From assembly GCF_035282405.1 (NCBI RefSeq), contig NZ_JAYKBP010000002.1:372001-436000 (forward strand): a stretch of DNA of 64,000 bases, given 5' to 3'. The stretch comes from Parvimonas sp035282405. Its GTDB lineage: Bacteria; Bacillota; Clostridia; Tissierellales; Peptoniphilaceae. The notes under the pieces were generated by a model. The model was not told where the DNA came from. It searched no databases and was given only the letters and a program-made list of their open reading frames with translations. The number at the start of each line of letters is the position of its first letter. Positions within the stretch are counted from its first letter, which is position 1. This document shows positions 6,650 through 15,418 of this stretch, piece after piece. A program made the translations under genes and the position numbers.

Positions 6650-8497
6650 CTATTTTTTAATATTTTCATTTTTTGATGCAGAAATCTTTTCATCAACTTT
6701 TCCATCTTTGTTTTTATCTATTTGTAAAACTGTATCTTTATCTTTGTTTATTCCGGTTCTAATTACCATATCTTTTGTAACAGATATTTCAAAAGTTCTT
6801 TCATCCAATAACTTATCATTTCTATCAAAATATCTTATTGTGTACCTCATAGTTCCTGTGTCTTTTCCGATTAATTTTATATTTATATCTGAATTTTCAT
6901 CTAAACATAGCATCTTTGTATCTCTTTTTCTACCTAAAAGATCTAATCTTCCATATTTTGATTTTAGTTTTAAATTATTTTTATCTGAAGATAGCACTTC
7001 ATTACCCTTCGTTGTTGTTATATCTACCGGACCGGATACTCTTATTACGGCATAGTATTGTTCAGCAAGACTTTCCTCTGACAAATCAACAGTGGATTTG
7101 TCATTTTGAAGACTCCACTTTTCCAATGACCTTTTATCTGAATTACCTGATAATACATCTAATATCCAATCTATACATTCTTTCTTTTCTACAACATCTC
7201 CATGATTTGCATTTGCAACTTTCGTTCTTGAATAATATTGAGATTTATCTAATTGCTCTGAGATACTTGCTGAATAATATGGTACCGTTCCATCTCCCAA
7301 TGTACTGTAATTCAAATCAGTTTCATAGTATCTTCTATCCACCCCATCATAATTTTCTTCTAATCTAGAATATTGAAATTTTATTGAGGTAATAGTCTTT
7401 TGATTTGTTCCTATAAGAAAATATGATTTATCATAGTTAAGTAATTTATTGTGTCCATTTTCTAAAATACTATTTTGAAAATTTACGGCAGATGAATATC
7501 TTTCTTTTCCAAATATTCTATTGCAGTGTCTCTTTACATATTCTTTATAGCTTAAATCATAATCTCCAATATTGAAAGGTAGCCAAGAGTCTTGTTTCAT
7601 AGGGAATTTACTTACATAATTTTTAGTAGGCATAAGCTCAACAACTCCATCAAATGAAGATTTTATTTTTCTTGTCATTCCTCCTAAAGTTCCAAGCACT
7701 AAATCGTAAAAATCTCTTTTTCCTATATTATCTTGAGGTTTGCCTAAAACATCCCAGTTCATAACTGCATTAATAAGACTAGGAGCCCCTTCATAAGGTG
7801 TACCACAGGTAATTATTTTATCCACTTTTCCACTGCCGTATTTTGAATAATATGATGAAGCAACGAGTCCACCCATAGAGTGTGCAACTATATCAACTTT
7901 CGTTTTTCCTGTTTCTTGTAAAATTTTTTGAATTTCTTTGTTCAGTTTTTCAGCACTTATTGAGTTACTTTTTCTCCAGTCATAGCTAAAAACATAGACT
8001 TCTCTGTTTGGAAATTTTTTACAAATACTATCTACCAATGTTTTATATGTACCATCAGCTCCATATTCACGTTCATAACCACCTTTAGCTCCTTCACTAT
8101 ATTTTTGTTGATTTTCACATGAACGTACAAATAAATGATTTTCTGCTTTTAATCTTTTTCTCAACATTATAATATCATAAAGGAACCACCCCGCATTAGG
8201 CTCCCAAGCCTTTGTATTATCATTACAGTCTTCACTTGTAAACAATCTGCTTCCCATAATTCCCGGAATTATTATAATTGGATTTGTGCCCTCTGTGCTA
8301 TAATTAGAATTTTCATTATTGTTATTTTGAGCACTGTTATTATTTTCTTGATTAATCCCATTATTTTTTTGGACTTTTTCATTAGCTTTTTCTTCTAATT
8401 TGATATTATAATCCTTTGCATACAAATACTGTGGTGCAATTGGAAGTACCAAACATAATGCTAATAAAAATCCTAATATTTTTCTCGTTCTTTTCAT
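6650..8497 (-). CDS. Secreted LCAT-type lipase/acyltransferase (alpha/beta hydrolase)
   Basis: About 615 residues. A Sec signal peptide (MKRTRKILGFLLALCLVLPI then APQYLYA) leads into an Asn-rich linker (residues about 40-70). A lecithin:cholesterol acyltransferase-like alpha/beta hydrolase follows, with an oxyanion loop PGIMGS near residue 78 and a nucleophile elbow AHSMGG with Ser207. LGDGTVPYYSAS and ANHGDVV probably supply the later Asp and His. The C-terminal 70 residues contain an EF-hand-like DKNKDGKVDEK loop. The internal ATG is chosen because GGAGGG precedes it. The product probably attacks phospholipid or other lipid esters outside the cell. Its 3' end is duplicated downstream. Confidence 0.8.
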   Translation of the reverse strand: MKRTRKILGFLLALCLVLPIAPQYLYAKDYNIKLEEKANEKVQKNNGINQENNNSAQNNNNENSNYSTEGTNPIIIIPGIMGSRLFTSEDCNDNTKAWEPNAGWFLYDIIMLRKRLKAENHLFVRSCENQQKYSEGAKGGYEREYGADGTYKTLVDSICKKFPNREVYVFSYDWRKSNSISAEKLNKEIQKILQETGKTKVDIVAHSMGGLVASSYYSKYGSGKVDKIITCGTPYEGAPSLINAVMNWDVLGKPQDNIGKRDFYDLVLGTLGGMTRKIKSSFDGVVELMPTKNYVSKFPMKQDSWLPFNIGDYDLSYKEYVKRHCNRIFGKERYSSAVNFQNSILENGHNKLLNYDKSYFLIGTNQKTITSIKFQYSRLEENYDGVDRRYYETDLNYSTLGDGTVPYYSASISEQLDKSQYYSRTKVANANHGDVVEKKECIDWILDVLSGNSDKRSLEKWSLQNDKSTVDLSEESLAEQYYAVIRVSGPVDITTTKGNEVLSSDKNNLKLKSKYGRLDLLGRKRDTKMLCLDENSDINIKLIGKDTGTMRYTIRYFDRNDKLLDERTFEISVTKDMVIRTGINKDKDTVLQIDKNKDGKVDEKISASKNENIKK

Positions 8498-8542
8498 ATT
8501 TCCCTCCATATTTTTGATAATTTTTAATTTTTTATAAAACAT

Positions 8543-9372
8543 ATACTACATAATTAATTATGTAATTTTTCTTATCTCTATTTTTTGTTTTTAAGAATCC
8601 AGATAATATTTCATTTCGAAAACCACTTTTAACTTTATAACAAATATTGTGGCTATTATATCATATGAAGTTTCAGAGTTCAATAATAAATGAAAACTTT
8701 TTAGTAGTTTTTCTATTAGACTTTAATATGATATATCACTTTCTGTATCAATCTTTTGATGTAAAATATCAAATTTAAACATCTTTCATTATAAACATCT
8801 AACATTCTATCCTCATTTATGAAAGTATCAATCAAATATATTTTAGTGTTAATTTATTTTTCAGCTAATAATATTAAATTTTTAAGGGTGTAGTCGTAAT
8901 TTCAATCTGCTTTTATAAAGTACAATCTTTTTATATTTTTCTCAAGCCAATTTTTAGTTAGTTATATATTAATTATTTCAAATAGAAAAATTTGACATTA
9001 AGTCATTATTTTTTGATTATTTTAACTTTTGTAACATATTTTCTGTAAAATTAAAAAAAATTTATAAAAAAATTTGATTTTATTTTAATTTTTTAAAAAT
9101 CTTTTAAAAAAATTAGTTTTTTTTATTTTTTTACCAATAGTTATACTACTTCTTATCAATTATATGATTATAGATAAAGTATTTGAAGGAAATTATAAAA
9201 AACTTCTCTATTTTTATATAATTTTCTAACTTTTAATGTTATATTTTTTATATATTACAAATCTATAAGTTAAAATAAAAACGTTTTTCTTTTTTTGTAA
9301 CTCTTTTTTGTTAATTTTTTAAACAAAAAATTTACTTTGATAAAAAACTTGTTATGTTTTTATGAAAAGACT
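8543..9372. other. Gene-free, extremely AT-rich stretch
   Basis: I see no supported gene, RNA or clear terminator here. The segment is even richer in A and T than its surroundings, with many A- and T-runs, above all between 9030 and 9140. It separates the lipase cluster from the glycine cleavage operon. No DnaA-box cluster or iteron was recognised. Confidence 0.5.
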
Positions 9373-9373
9373 A

Positions 9374-9402
9374 TTGTATTTTTTATTTTTTTATACTATA
9401 AT
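9374..9402 (+). promoter_or_regulatory. Promoter of the glycine cleavage operon
   Basis: TTGTAT (9374-9379) and TATAAT (9397-9402) are separated by 17 bases, a good sigma-A-type match 71 bases before gcvT. No glycine riboswitch was recognised in the short leader. Confidence 0.7.
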
Positions 9403-9427
9403 TACATTAAAGGAAAGGAGTTATCTT

Positions 9428-9442
9428 ATGAGAGGTAATTGA
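9428..9442 (+). other. Four-codon leader ORF (MRGN) upstream of gcvT
   Basis: An ATG at 9428 begins Met-Arg-Gly-Asn-stop and is preceded at good spacing by AAGGAAAGGAG (9410-9420). It lies in the untranslated leader, 30 bases before the gcvT start. It contains a glycine codon, but it may be a chance ORF. Confidence 0.35.
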
Positions 9443-9472
9443 TTTCTATTAAAATTTAAGGAGGAATTTGAT

Positions 9473-10576
9473 ATGGCTGCACAAAAAACACCATTGTACG
9501 AAAAACACGTTTCATATGGAGGAGAAGTTGTTGATTATGCAGGTTGGTTACTACCTGTAAAATACGAAGGATTAGCTCCAGAACATCATGCGGTTAGAAA
9601 TAACGCCGGATTATTTGATGTTTCCCATATGGGAGAAGTTACTGTTAAAGGTAAAGATGCTTTTGACTATGTAAATCATTTAATCACTAATGATTTAACA
9701 ACTATTGGTGATGGACAAGTTATTTACTCTTTATTATGTAATGAAAAGGGTGGAGTTGTAGATGATTTACTAGTTTACAGAAAAGGTCAAGATGATATGT
9801 ATATTGTAGTTAATGCTGCAAATACAGATAAGGACTTTGCTTGGTTTTTAGCACAAAAAGGAAACTATGATGTAGAAATTAAAAATATCTCATCAGAAAC
9901 TGCACAAATTGCATTACAAGGTCCAAAGGCTGAAAAAGTTTTACAAAAATTAGCTAAAAATGTTAATTTGGCAAACGAAATAAAATTCTTCACTTTTAAA
10001 GAAAATGTTGAACTTGGAGATTGCGGAAAATTCTTGGTTTCACGTACAGGATATACAGGCGAAGATGGATTTGAAGTATATGGTTCTGGTGAAAATATGA
10101 ATAAATTATGGGATGAAATCCTAAAAATCGGTAAAGAAGATGGAGTTATGCCTTGTGGTTTAGGTTGTAGAGATACTTTAAGATTTGAAGCAGCTCTTCC
10201 ACTTTACGGAAATGAAATGGACGACGTTATCACTCCTCTTGAGGCAGGTCTTGGTTATTTTGTAAAATTAAAACAAGAAGCTGACTTCATAGGTAAGGCT
10301 CCTTTAACAAAAATGAAAGAAGCTGGAGTTCCTAGAAAATTAATCGGTCTCGAATTAACTGGTAAAGGTATTGCAAGACATGGAGCGAAAGTATTTAAAG
10401 GCGATAAAGAAATTGGATTTGTAACAACTGGTTATATGTCCCCTACATTAGGCAAAACTATTGCGAATGTAATTGTTGATGCTGATCAAGCTGAAATAGG
10501 AAATGAAGTTCAAGTTGAAATCAGAAATAAAAAAGTTCCTGCTGTATTAATCAGCAAAAAGTTTCTTAAAAAATAA
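9473..10576 (+). CDS. gcvT: Glycine cleavage system T protein (aminomethyltransferase)
   Basis: This 367-residue protein matches full-length GcvT. It has the N-terminal YAGWLLPVKYEG region, LFDVSHMGEV, the folate-site segment SRTGYTGEDGFEVY near residue 190, and the C-terminal barrel with GYMSPTLGKTIANV. GcvT transfers the methylene group from the aminomethyl-lipoyl H protein to tetrahydrofolate and releases ammonia. An AAGGAGG site precedes the ATG. It is first in the operon gcvT-gcvPA-gcvPB, 26 bases before gcvPA. The H protein and dihydrolipoamide dehydrogenase are not in this window. Confidence 0.97.
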   Translation: MAAQKTPLYEKHVSYGGEVVDYAGWLLPVKYEGLAPEHHAVRNNAGLFDVSHMGEVTVKGKDAFDYVNHLITNDLTTIGDGQVIYSLLCNEKGGVVDDLLVYRKGQDDMYIVVNAANTDKDFAWFLAQKGNYDVEIKNISSETAQIALQGPKAEKVLQKLAKNVNLANEIKFFTFKENVELGDCGKFLVSRTGYTGEDGFEVYGSGENMNKLWDEILKIGKEDGVMPCGLGCRDTLRFEAALPLYGNEMDDVITPLEAGLGYFVKLKQEADFIGKAPLTKMKEAGVPRKLIGLELTGKGIARHGAKVFKGDKEIGFVTTGYMSPTLGKTIANVIVDADQAEIGNEVQVEIRNKKVPAVLISKKFLKK

Positions 10577-10602
10577 TTAAATTATTAGGAGGTAAATTCT
10601 AT

Positions 10603-11946
10603 ATGTATCCTTATATTTCTCTAACAGAACAAGATGTTAAAGATATGTTAGATAGCCTTGGGGTTAATTCTGTTGAAGATTTATTCTCAGATATTCCTGA
10701 AGAATTGAAATTAAAGAGAGAATTGAATATTCCAAAAGCAAAGAGCGAGTTGGAAGTATATAACTATCTAACTAAGTTAGCAAATAAAAATGCATCTTCA
10801 AGTGAATATACAACATTTTTAGGTGCCGGTGCTTATGATCATTATATTCCTGCTGTTATTCCAACAATTATTAGCAGAAGTGAATTTTTAACTTCATATA
10901 CTCCATATCAACCAGAAATCAGTCAAGGTACTTTACAATACATTTTTGAATTCCAAACTATGATTTCAAATTTGACAGGTATGGAATATTCAAACGCATC
11001 ACTTTATGATCAAGGAACAGCTTTAGCTGAGGCAGCAATTATGACTGCTCATCATGCTAAAAAGAAAAAAGTTTTAGTTTCTGAAACTATTGCACCTTGG
11101 TCAAGAGAAGTTTTACAAACTTACCTTCATGCTCAACATATTGAAATGGAAGTTGTTAAAACTTGTAATGGTGTAACTTGCGTTGATGATTTAAAAGCAA
11201 AATTAAATGATGAAGTTGGTGCTGTTCTAGTTCAAAATCCAAACTTCTTCGGTAATATTGAAGATGTAACTAAAATTTCAGAACTTGCACATGGTTTTAA
11301 AAAATGTTACTCAGTAGTTTCTGTTGACCCATCTTCTTTGGGAACTTTAAAGAAACCATCTGACTGTAATGTTGACGTAGTTGTAGGTGAAGCTCAATCA
11401 TTAGGTATCCCTATTTCATTTGGTGGACCATACTTAGGATTTATGGCTGTTAATAAAGAATTCTTAAGAAAGATTCCTGGAAGAATAGTTGGACAAACTG
11501 TTGATAGAGATGGAAAGAGATGTTGGGTTCTTACTCTATCAGCCAGAGAACAACATATTAAGAGAGATAAAGCTACTTCAAATATCTGTTCCAACCAAGG
11601 TATCAACGCTTTAACTGCAGCAATTTATATGGAACTTTTGGGTAAAGAAGGACTTAAAGAACTTTCAAAACAATGTATAAAGAAATCTCATTATCTTTAC
11701 AAGAAACTTCTAGAAACAGGTAAGTTCGAAAAAGTTTTTGATGCTCCATTCTACAAAGAATTTGCATTAAAAGCTAAAAAACCGATTTGTGAATTAAATA
11801 AGAAGTTATTTGAAAATGGAATAATCGGTGGTTTCGATCTTGGAAAGTATTATCCCGAATTAGAAAATGTTATTATGTTTGCAGTTACTGAAAAACGTAC
11901 TAAGGAAGAAATTGACAAACTATGTAAGGTATTGGAGGAAGCATAA
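10603..11946 (+). CDS. gcvPA: Glycine dehydrogenase (decarboxylating) subunit 1
   Basis: This 447-residue protein is the N-terminal-half subunit of the split P protein. It begins MYPYISLTEQDVKDML, contains FLGAGAYDHYIPAVI and the TLSAREQHIKRDKATSNICS segment (two parts), and has the usual length for GcvPA. With GcvPB it forms the PLP-dependent enzyme that decarboxylates glycine and loads the aminomethyl group on lipoyl-GcvH. An AGGAGG site precedes the ATG. The stop is immediately followed by the gcvPB ATG, which suggests translational coupling. Confidence 0.97.
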   Translation: MYPYISLTEQDVKDMLDSLGVNSVEDLFSDIPEELKLKRELNIPKAKSELEVYNYLTKLANKNASSSEYTTFLGAGAYDHYIPAVIPTIISRSEFLTSYTPYQPEISQGTLQYIFEFQTMISNLTGMEYSNASLYDQGTALAEAAIMTAHHAKKKKVLVSETIAPWSREVLQTYLHAQHIEMEVVKTCNGVTCVDDLKAKLNDEVGAVLVQNPNFFGNIEDVTKISELAHGFKKCYSVVSVDPSSLGTLKKPSDCNVDVVVGEAQSLGIPISFGGPYLGFMAVNKEFLRKIPGRIVGQTVDRDGKRCWVLTLSAREQHIKRDKATSNICSNQGINALTAAIYMELLGKEGLKELSKQCIKKSHYLYKKLLETGKFEKVFDAPFYKEFALKAKKPICELNKKLFENGIIGGFDLGKYYPELENVIMFAVTEKRTKEEIDKLCKVLEEA

Positions 11947-11947
11947 T

Positions 11948-13396
11948 ATGAAATACGATAAATTAATATTTGAACTATCAAAACCTGGTAAGATTGGTTA
12001 TAGATTACCGGAATTGGATGTTGAAGATGTATGTATTAAAGAGCTAATTCCTGCTGAACTTTTAAATGATGGCGAAATTGATTTACCAGAAGTTTCTGAA
12101 CCTGAAGTTGTTAGACATTTTGTAAATCTTTCAAATAAAAACTTTGGTGTTGATACTGGATTTTATCCTTTAGGATCTTGTACAATGAAATACAATCCAA
12201 AAATCAATGAAGTTATGTGTGCTCTTCCAGGTTTTGCAACACTTCATCCAAATATTCCTGAATGTGGAGCTCAAGGTGCTTTGCAATTGATGTATGAACT
12301 TGGAGAAGCCTTAAATGAAACTTCAGGTATGGATGCTTGCACATTACAACCTGCAGCTGGAGCTCATGGTGAAATAACAGGCATTATGTTATTTAAAGCA
12401 TATCATGAAGACAATAAAGATTTTCAAAGAGATAAGATTATAATTCCTGACTCAGCTCATGGAACTAACCCTGCAACAGCTACAATGGCGGGATATAAAA
12501 TAATTGAAATTAAATCTTGTGAAAGTGGATTAGTTGATATTGAAGCTTTAAAGGCAGCTGTTGGCGACGATACTGCTGGATTAATGCTTACTAACCCTAA
12601 TACATTGGGACTATTTGAAAAAGAAATTCAAGAAATTACAAAAATCGTTCATGAAGCTGGCGGTTTAGTATATTATGATGGAGCAAATGCAAATGCAATT
12701 TTAGGACATGTTAGACCTGGAGATATGGGATTTGATGCAATTCACTACAATCTTCATAAGACATTCTCTACTCCTCATGGTGGTGGAGGTCCTGGTGCAG
12801 GATATGTTGGATGTAAAGATTTCCTAAAAGACTTTTTACCTGTTCCTATTGTAGTTAAAAATGGAGAAAGATATAGCTTATCTTATGATGTTCCAAAGAC
12901 ATTAGGTAAGATGAAAGATTTCTATGGACACTTTGGTGTATTAGTAAGAACATATGCTTATGTTTTATCAATGGGATCTGATGGATTGAAGAAAGTAAGT
13001 GATTATGCAGTATTGAACTCTAATTACTTAGCAAATCAACTAAGAGATTACTACAATCTTCCTGAAAATGTAAAATTCAAACATGAATTTGTACTTGGCG
13101 GATTGAAAAATCCTAATGGATTAGTAACTCTTGATGTAGCTAAGAGATTAATGGATATGGGATATCACCCACCAACTGTATACTTCCCATTAATTGTTCA
13201 TGAAGCTTTGATGGTTGAACCTACTGAAAGTGAATCAAAAGAAACTCTTGACGGATTTGCAGAATCTTTGATTAGAATTGCTAAAGAAGCAGAAACAAAT
13301 CCTGAAATAGTTCATGCAGCACCTCATGACACAGAAATTAAACGTCCTGATGAAACATTGGCTGCTAAAGATTTAATCTTAAAATATACAAAATAG
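11948..13396 (+). CDS. gcvPB: Glycine dehydrogenase (decarboxylating) subunit 2
   Basis: This 482-residue protein is the PLP-binding half of the split P protein. It has PLGSCTMKYNPKINE, the GAHGEITG loop, DSAHGTNPATA, and the Schiff-base lysine in NLHKTFSTPHGGGGPG. An upstream in-frame extension exists, but the ATG at 11948 is chosen because GGAGG ends the preceding gene at correct spacing and the family starts MKYDKLIFELS. It abuts gcvPA and ends at a terminator 11 bases downstream, closing the operon. Confidence 0.97.
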   Translation: MKYDKLIFELSKPGKIGYRLPELDVEDVCIKELIPAELLNDGEIDLPEVSEPEVVRHFVNLSNKNFGVDTGFYPLGSCTMKYNPKINEVMCALPGFATLHPNIPECGAQGALQLMYELGEALNETSGMDACTLQPAAGAHGEITGIMLFKAYHEDNKDFQRDKIIIPDSAHGTNPATATMAGYKIIEIKSCESGLVDIEALKAAVGDDTAGLMLTNPNTLGLFEKEIQEITKIVHEAGGLVYYDGANANAILGHVRPGDMGFDAIHYNLHKTFSTPHGGGGPGAGYVGCKDFLKDFLPVPIVVKNGERYSLSYDVPKTLGKMKDFYGHFGVLVRTYAYVLSMGSDGLKKVSDYAVLNSNYLANQLRDYYNLPENVKFKHEFVLGGLKNPNGLVTLDVAKRLMDMGYHPPTVYFPLIVHEALMVEPTESESKETLDGFAESLIRIAKEAETNPEIVHAAPHDTEIKRPDETLAAKDLILKYTK

Positions 13397-13407
13397 TATA
13401 GATTTCT

Positions 13408-13438
13408 AAAAAGCTGTTATGAAAATAACGGCTTTTTT
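13408..13438 (+). terminator. Terminator of the gcv operon
   Basis: AAAAGC-GTTAT stem pairs with ATAAC-GCTTTT around a GAAA loop and is followed by a run of T, directly after gcvPB. Confidence 0.85.
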
Positions 13439-13550
13439 GTTGTGCATTTTTAAGCTATATTTATGATTAATATGAAATAATTTAATAAAGAATCATTATC
13501 TAAAAAATTAGGGTATAAATTAGCTATAAATATTTAGGAGGTATTTTAAA

Positions 13551-14570
13551 ATGAGTAAACTTTTAAGTCCTATGGAAATAGGTAGAAATAAATTTAAAAA
13601 TAGAGTTGTTATGGCTCCAATGTGTATGTTTCATACAAAAACTGTAGATGGAGTTTTAACTAAGGAGCATTTTGATCACTATGTGGCAAGAGCTTTAGGT
13701 GGTGTTGCAGGAATAATTGTTGAAGCAACAATGGTTAATCCTACAGGTGGAATAAGAAAAGTAGATTTAGGATTATATAATGAAACTCAAATGAAAGCTT
13801 TTAAAGAGCTTGTTGATAGAGTTCATAATTACGATTGTAAAATTGGAATTCAGTTAAGCCATGCAGGAAGAAAAGCAGATTCATCTTATGATTATATTAT
13901 TGCTCCAAGTGCTATTCCTTTTTCAGATGAAAAAGCTCCAAGAGAATTAAGTAAAGATGAAATTATATCTTTACAAGATGATTTTGTAAATTCTGTAAAA
14001 CTTGCAAAACAAGCAGGATTTGACTTTGTAGAAATTCACTCTGCACATGGATATTTAATCAATCAATTTTTATCTCCCCTATCCAATCAAAGAAATGATG
14101 AATATGGTGGTAGTTTAGAAAAAAGATATAAATTTTTAGGAGATATTTTAAAAGAAATTAAAAATATTGACATAGATGTTCATATTAGAGTTTCTGCTAA
14201 TGAATATGATGAAAAAGGTAATTCTTTAGAAGACATTATAAAGATTCTAAAACTTGCAAAAGAAGACGGAGTTGTTTTCAATAGTATTTCAAGTGGTGGT
14301 GTTGTTCCAAAAAGTCCTTTAGTATATCCGGGATATCAAGCAGAATTAAGTAGAGAAATTAGAAAAGCAAATCTTTCTGTATCTGCTGTTGGTCTTTTGG
14401 AAGACTATGGTTTATGTGAATACTTACTTCAAAGCGATGCCTGTGATATGATTTACCAAGGAAGGACACTTTTAAAAAATCCTAACTGGGTTTACGTTGC
14501 AGGAGCATATTTTAACGAATCAAAAGAAATAGAATATCCTCTATATTCATATTCTGCAATTAAATTTTAA
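13551..14570 (+). CDS. NADH:flavin oxidoreductase, old yellow enzyme (NamA/YqjM-like)
   Basis: This 339-residue TIM-barrel flavoprotein has the old yellow enzyme pattern: FKNRVVMAPMCMF near the N-terminus, QLSHAGRKA with the substrate-binding His, and EIHSAHGYLINQFLSPLSNQ, RNDEYGGSLEKR around residue 165-190. Its length fits YqjM/NamA NADPH dehydrogenases that reduce activated C=C bonds. A Cys in MCMF is in the position that tunes the FMN in this subgroup. A strong AGGAGG precedes the ATG. It stands alone, with no partner in its operon that would show the physiological substrate. Confidence 0.9.
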   Translation: MSKLLSPMEIGRNKFKNRVVMAPMCMFHTKTVDGVLTKEHFDHYVARALGGVAGIIVEATMVNPTGGIRKVDLGLYNETQMKAFKELVDRVHNYDCKIGIQLSHAGRKADSSYDYIIAPSAIPFSDEKAPRELSKDEIISLQDDFVNSVKLAKQAGFDFVEIHSAHGYLINQFLSPLSNQRNDEYGGSLEKRYKFLGDILKEIKNIDIDVHIRVSANEYDEKGNSLEDIIKILKLAKEDGVVFNSISSGGVVPKSPLVYPGYQAELSREIRKANLSVSAVGLLEDYGLCEYLLQSDACDMIYQGRTLLKNPNWVYVAGAYFNESKEIEYPLYSYSAIKF

Positions 14571-14583
14571 GAAAATTGCAAAC

Positions 14584-14654
14584 AAGAACCCCACCCTTCC
14601 ACGTTGCTTCACATCGGGTGGGTGCCCGGGAACCTTGTTGTTTCACAATAAAAA
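14584..14654. repeat. 71-bp structured dispersed repeat, copy 1
   Basis: This segment matches 54330-54400 in the same orientation with five differences over 71 bases. It contains a CACCC...GGGTG stem around an inner hairpin. Its right end (TTTCACAATAAAAA) runs straight into a terminator hairpin in both copies. It is much richer in G and C than its surroundings. It could be a REP-like element or a piece of a structured RNA; I do not recognise the family. Confidence 0.75.
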
Positions 14655-14682
14655 GTAGTTTACAATAGTAGGCTACTTTTTT
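14651..14682. terminator. Bidirectional terminator
   Basis: AAAAGTAG (14651-14658) pairs with CTACTTTT (14673-14680), with A/T runs on both sides. It can end both the flavin oxidoreductase transcript and the convergent minus-strand gene. Confidence 0.75.
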
Positions 14683-14701
14683 AAATACTATGCGGTAATA
14701 C

Positions 14702-15400
14702 TTAAATATGAATTACTTTTGATGCATTTTTGTTATATGCGTTATCATGAAATAAGTATTGTCCATGTATTTTGTTTTCGTACATAACCATTATTAATGG
14801 TACTATCAAGCTCTTAATAGCATAAATACTAATATATATTAAAAATACTTTTATATCTATAAATTTCAATTTTCTATAAAAAACATAATAAAGTATCCCC
14901 AAATTAACTGCTATGTTAAAAATAGTAGCCAATGTAGCAACAATAATGTTGGTCTTAATGCTGGATTTTAAAATTTTTATCGTGTATAAAGCTAATAAAG
15001 AAATATTATAAATGCAAATAGGTTTATAGTCTTTTCTGTAAATTACCAATGATTTTCTATTATACAAATATTGTCTCCCATGAGGTTTTCTACTCCATTC
15101 ATTAATCCAAACATGGCTTACAGCATCAACATCTTCCCAAGGAATAAATAAATCTATTTTTCTTAGGTATATTCCTCCTTTACAGACATAAAATTTCCAA
15201 CCAACAAAAGTAAAAATTATTGTAATGGCAATAAAAATTCCAAAAAAAATATAATTTAATTGCCATAGTTCTAGATAAAAATTATAGAATTGTATTATTG
15301 CGTTTTTATCAGCTATTATCATATTTATAACGAGAATGGTAAAAGTAATTATAAATAATATAAATCTATAATAAATACTATGAAATTTTATATTTTTCAT
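14702..15400 (-). CDS. Hypothetical polytopic membrane protein
   Basis: This 232-residue protein has two N-terminal membrane segments, a cytoplasmic stretch (residues about 70-140) that includes FYVCKGGIYLRKIDLFIPWE and resembles a bacterial PH-like domain, and two or three C-terminal membrane segments. AGGAGAG precedes the ATG. It follows a broken gene with similar membrane-plus-PH-like design on the same strand, so the two may be distant relatives. Function unknown. Confidence 0.6.
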   Translation of the reverse strand: MKNIKFHSIYYRFILFIITFTILVINMIIADKNAIIQFYNFYLELWQLNYIFFGIFIAITIIFTFVGWKFYVCKGGIYLRKIDLFIPWEDVDAVSHVWINEWSRKPHGRQYLYNRKSLVIYRKDYKPICIYNISLLALYTIKILKSSIKTNIIVATLATIFNIAVNLGILYYVFYRKLKFIDIKVFLIYISIYAIKSLIVPLIMVMYENKIHGQYLFHDNAYNKNASKVIHI

Positions 15401-15418
15401 ATTCTCTCCTTACTTTAA

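Larger units (their letters stand above)
5194..6865. repeat. Tandem duplication of about 0.83 kb (lipase 3' end plus membrane-protein gene)
   Basis: The block from about 5194 to 6020 repeats in direct orientation from about 6024 to 6865. Each copy holds a small membrane-protein gene and the DNA coding for the last 60 or so residues of the lipase. The outer copy's lipase segment is cut off from the rest of the gene. Both copies begin with ATTAGTCATATATGAAT. The lipase tail keeps near-identity (one D-to-Y change in the calcium-like loop), while the membrane-protein genes have diverged in their middle parts. Confidence 0.85.

Noticed and set aside
6916..7368. Plus-strand ORF of 150 codons inside the lipase gene
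   Set aside because: It is the antisense of a clear LCAT-type domain; composition is atypical and no start signal is seen.
9403..9472. Glycine riboswitch upstream of gcvT
   Set aside because: The leader is only about 70 bases and shows none of the conserved glycine aptamer segments.
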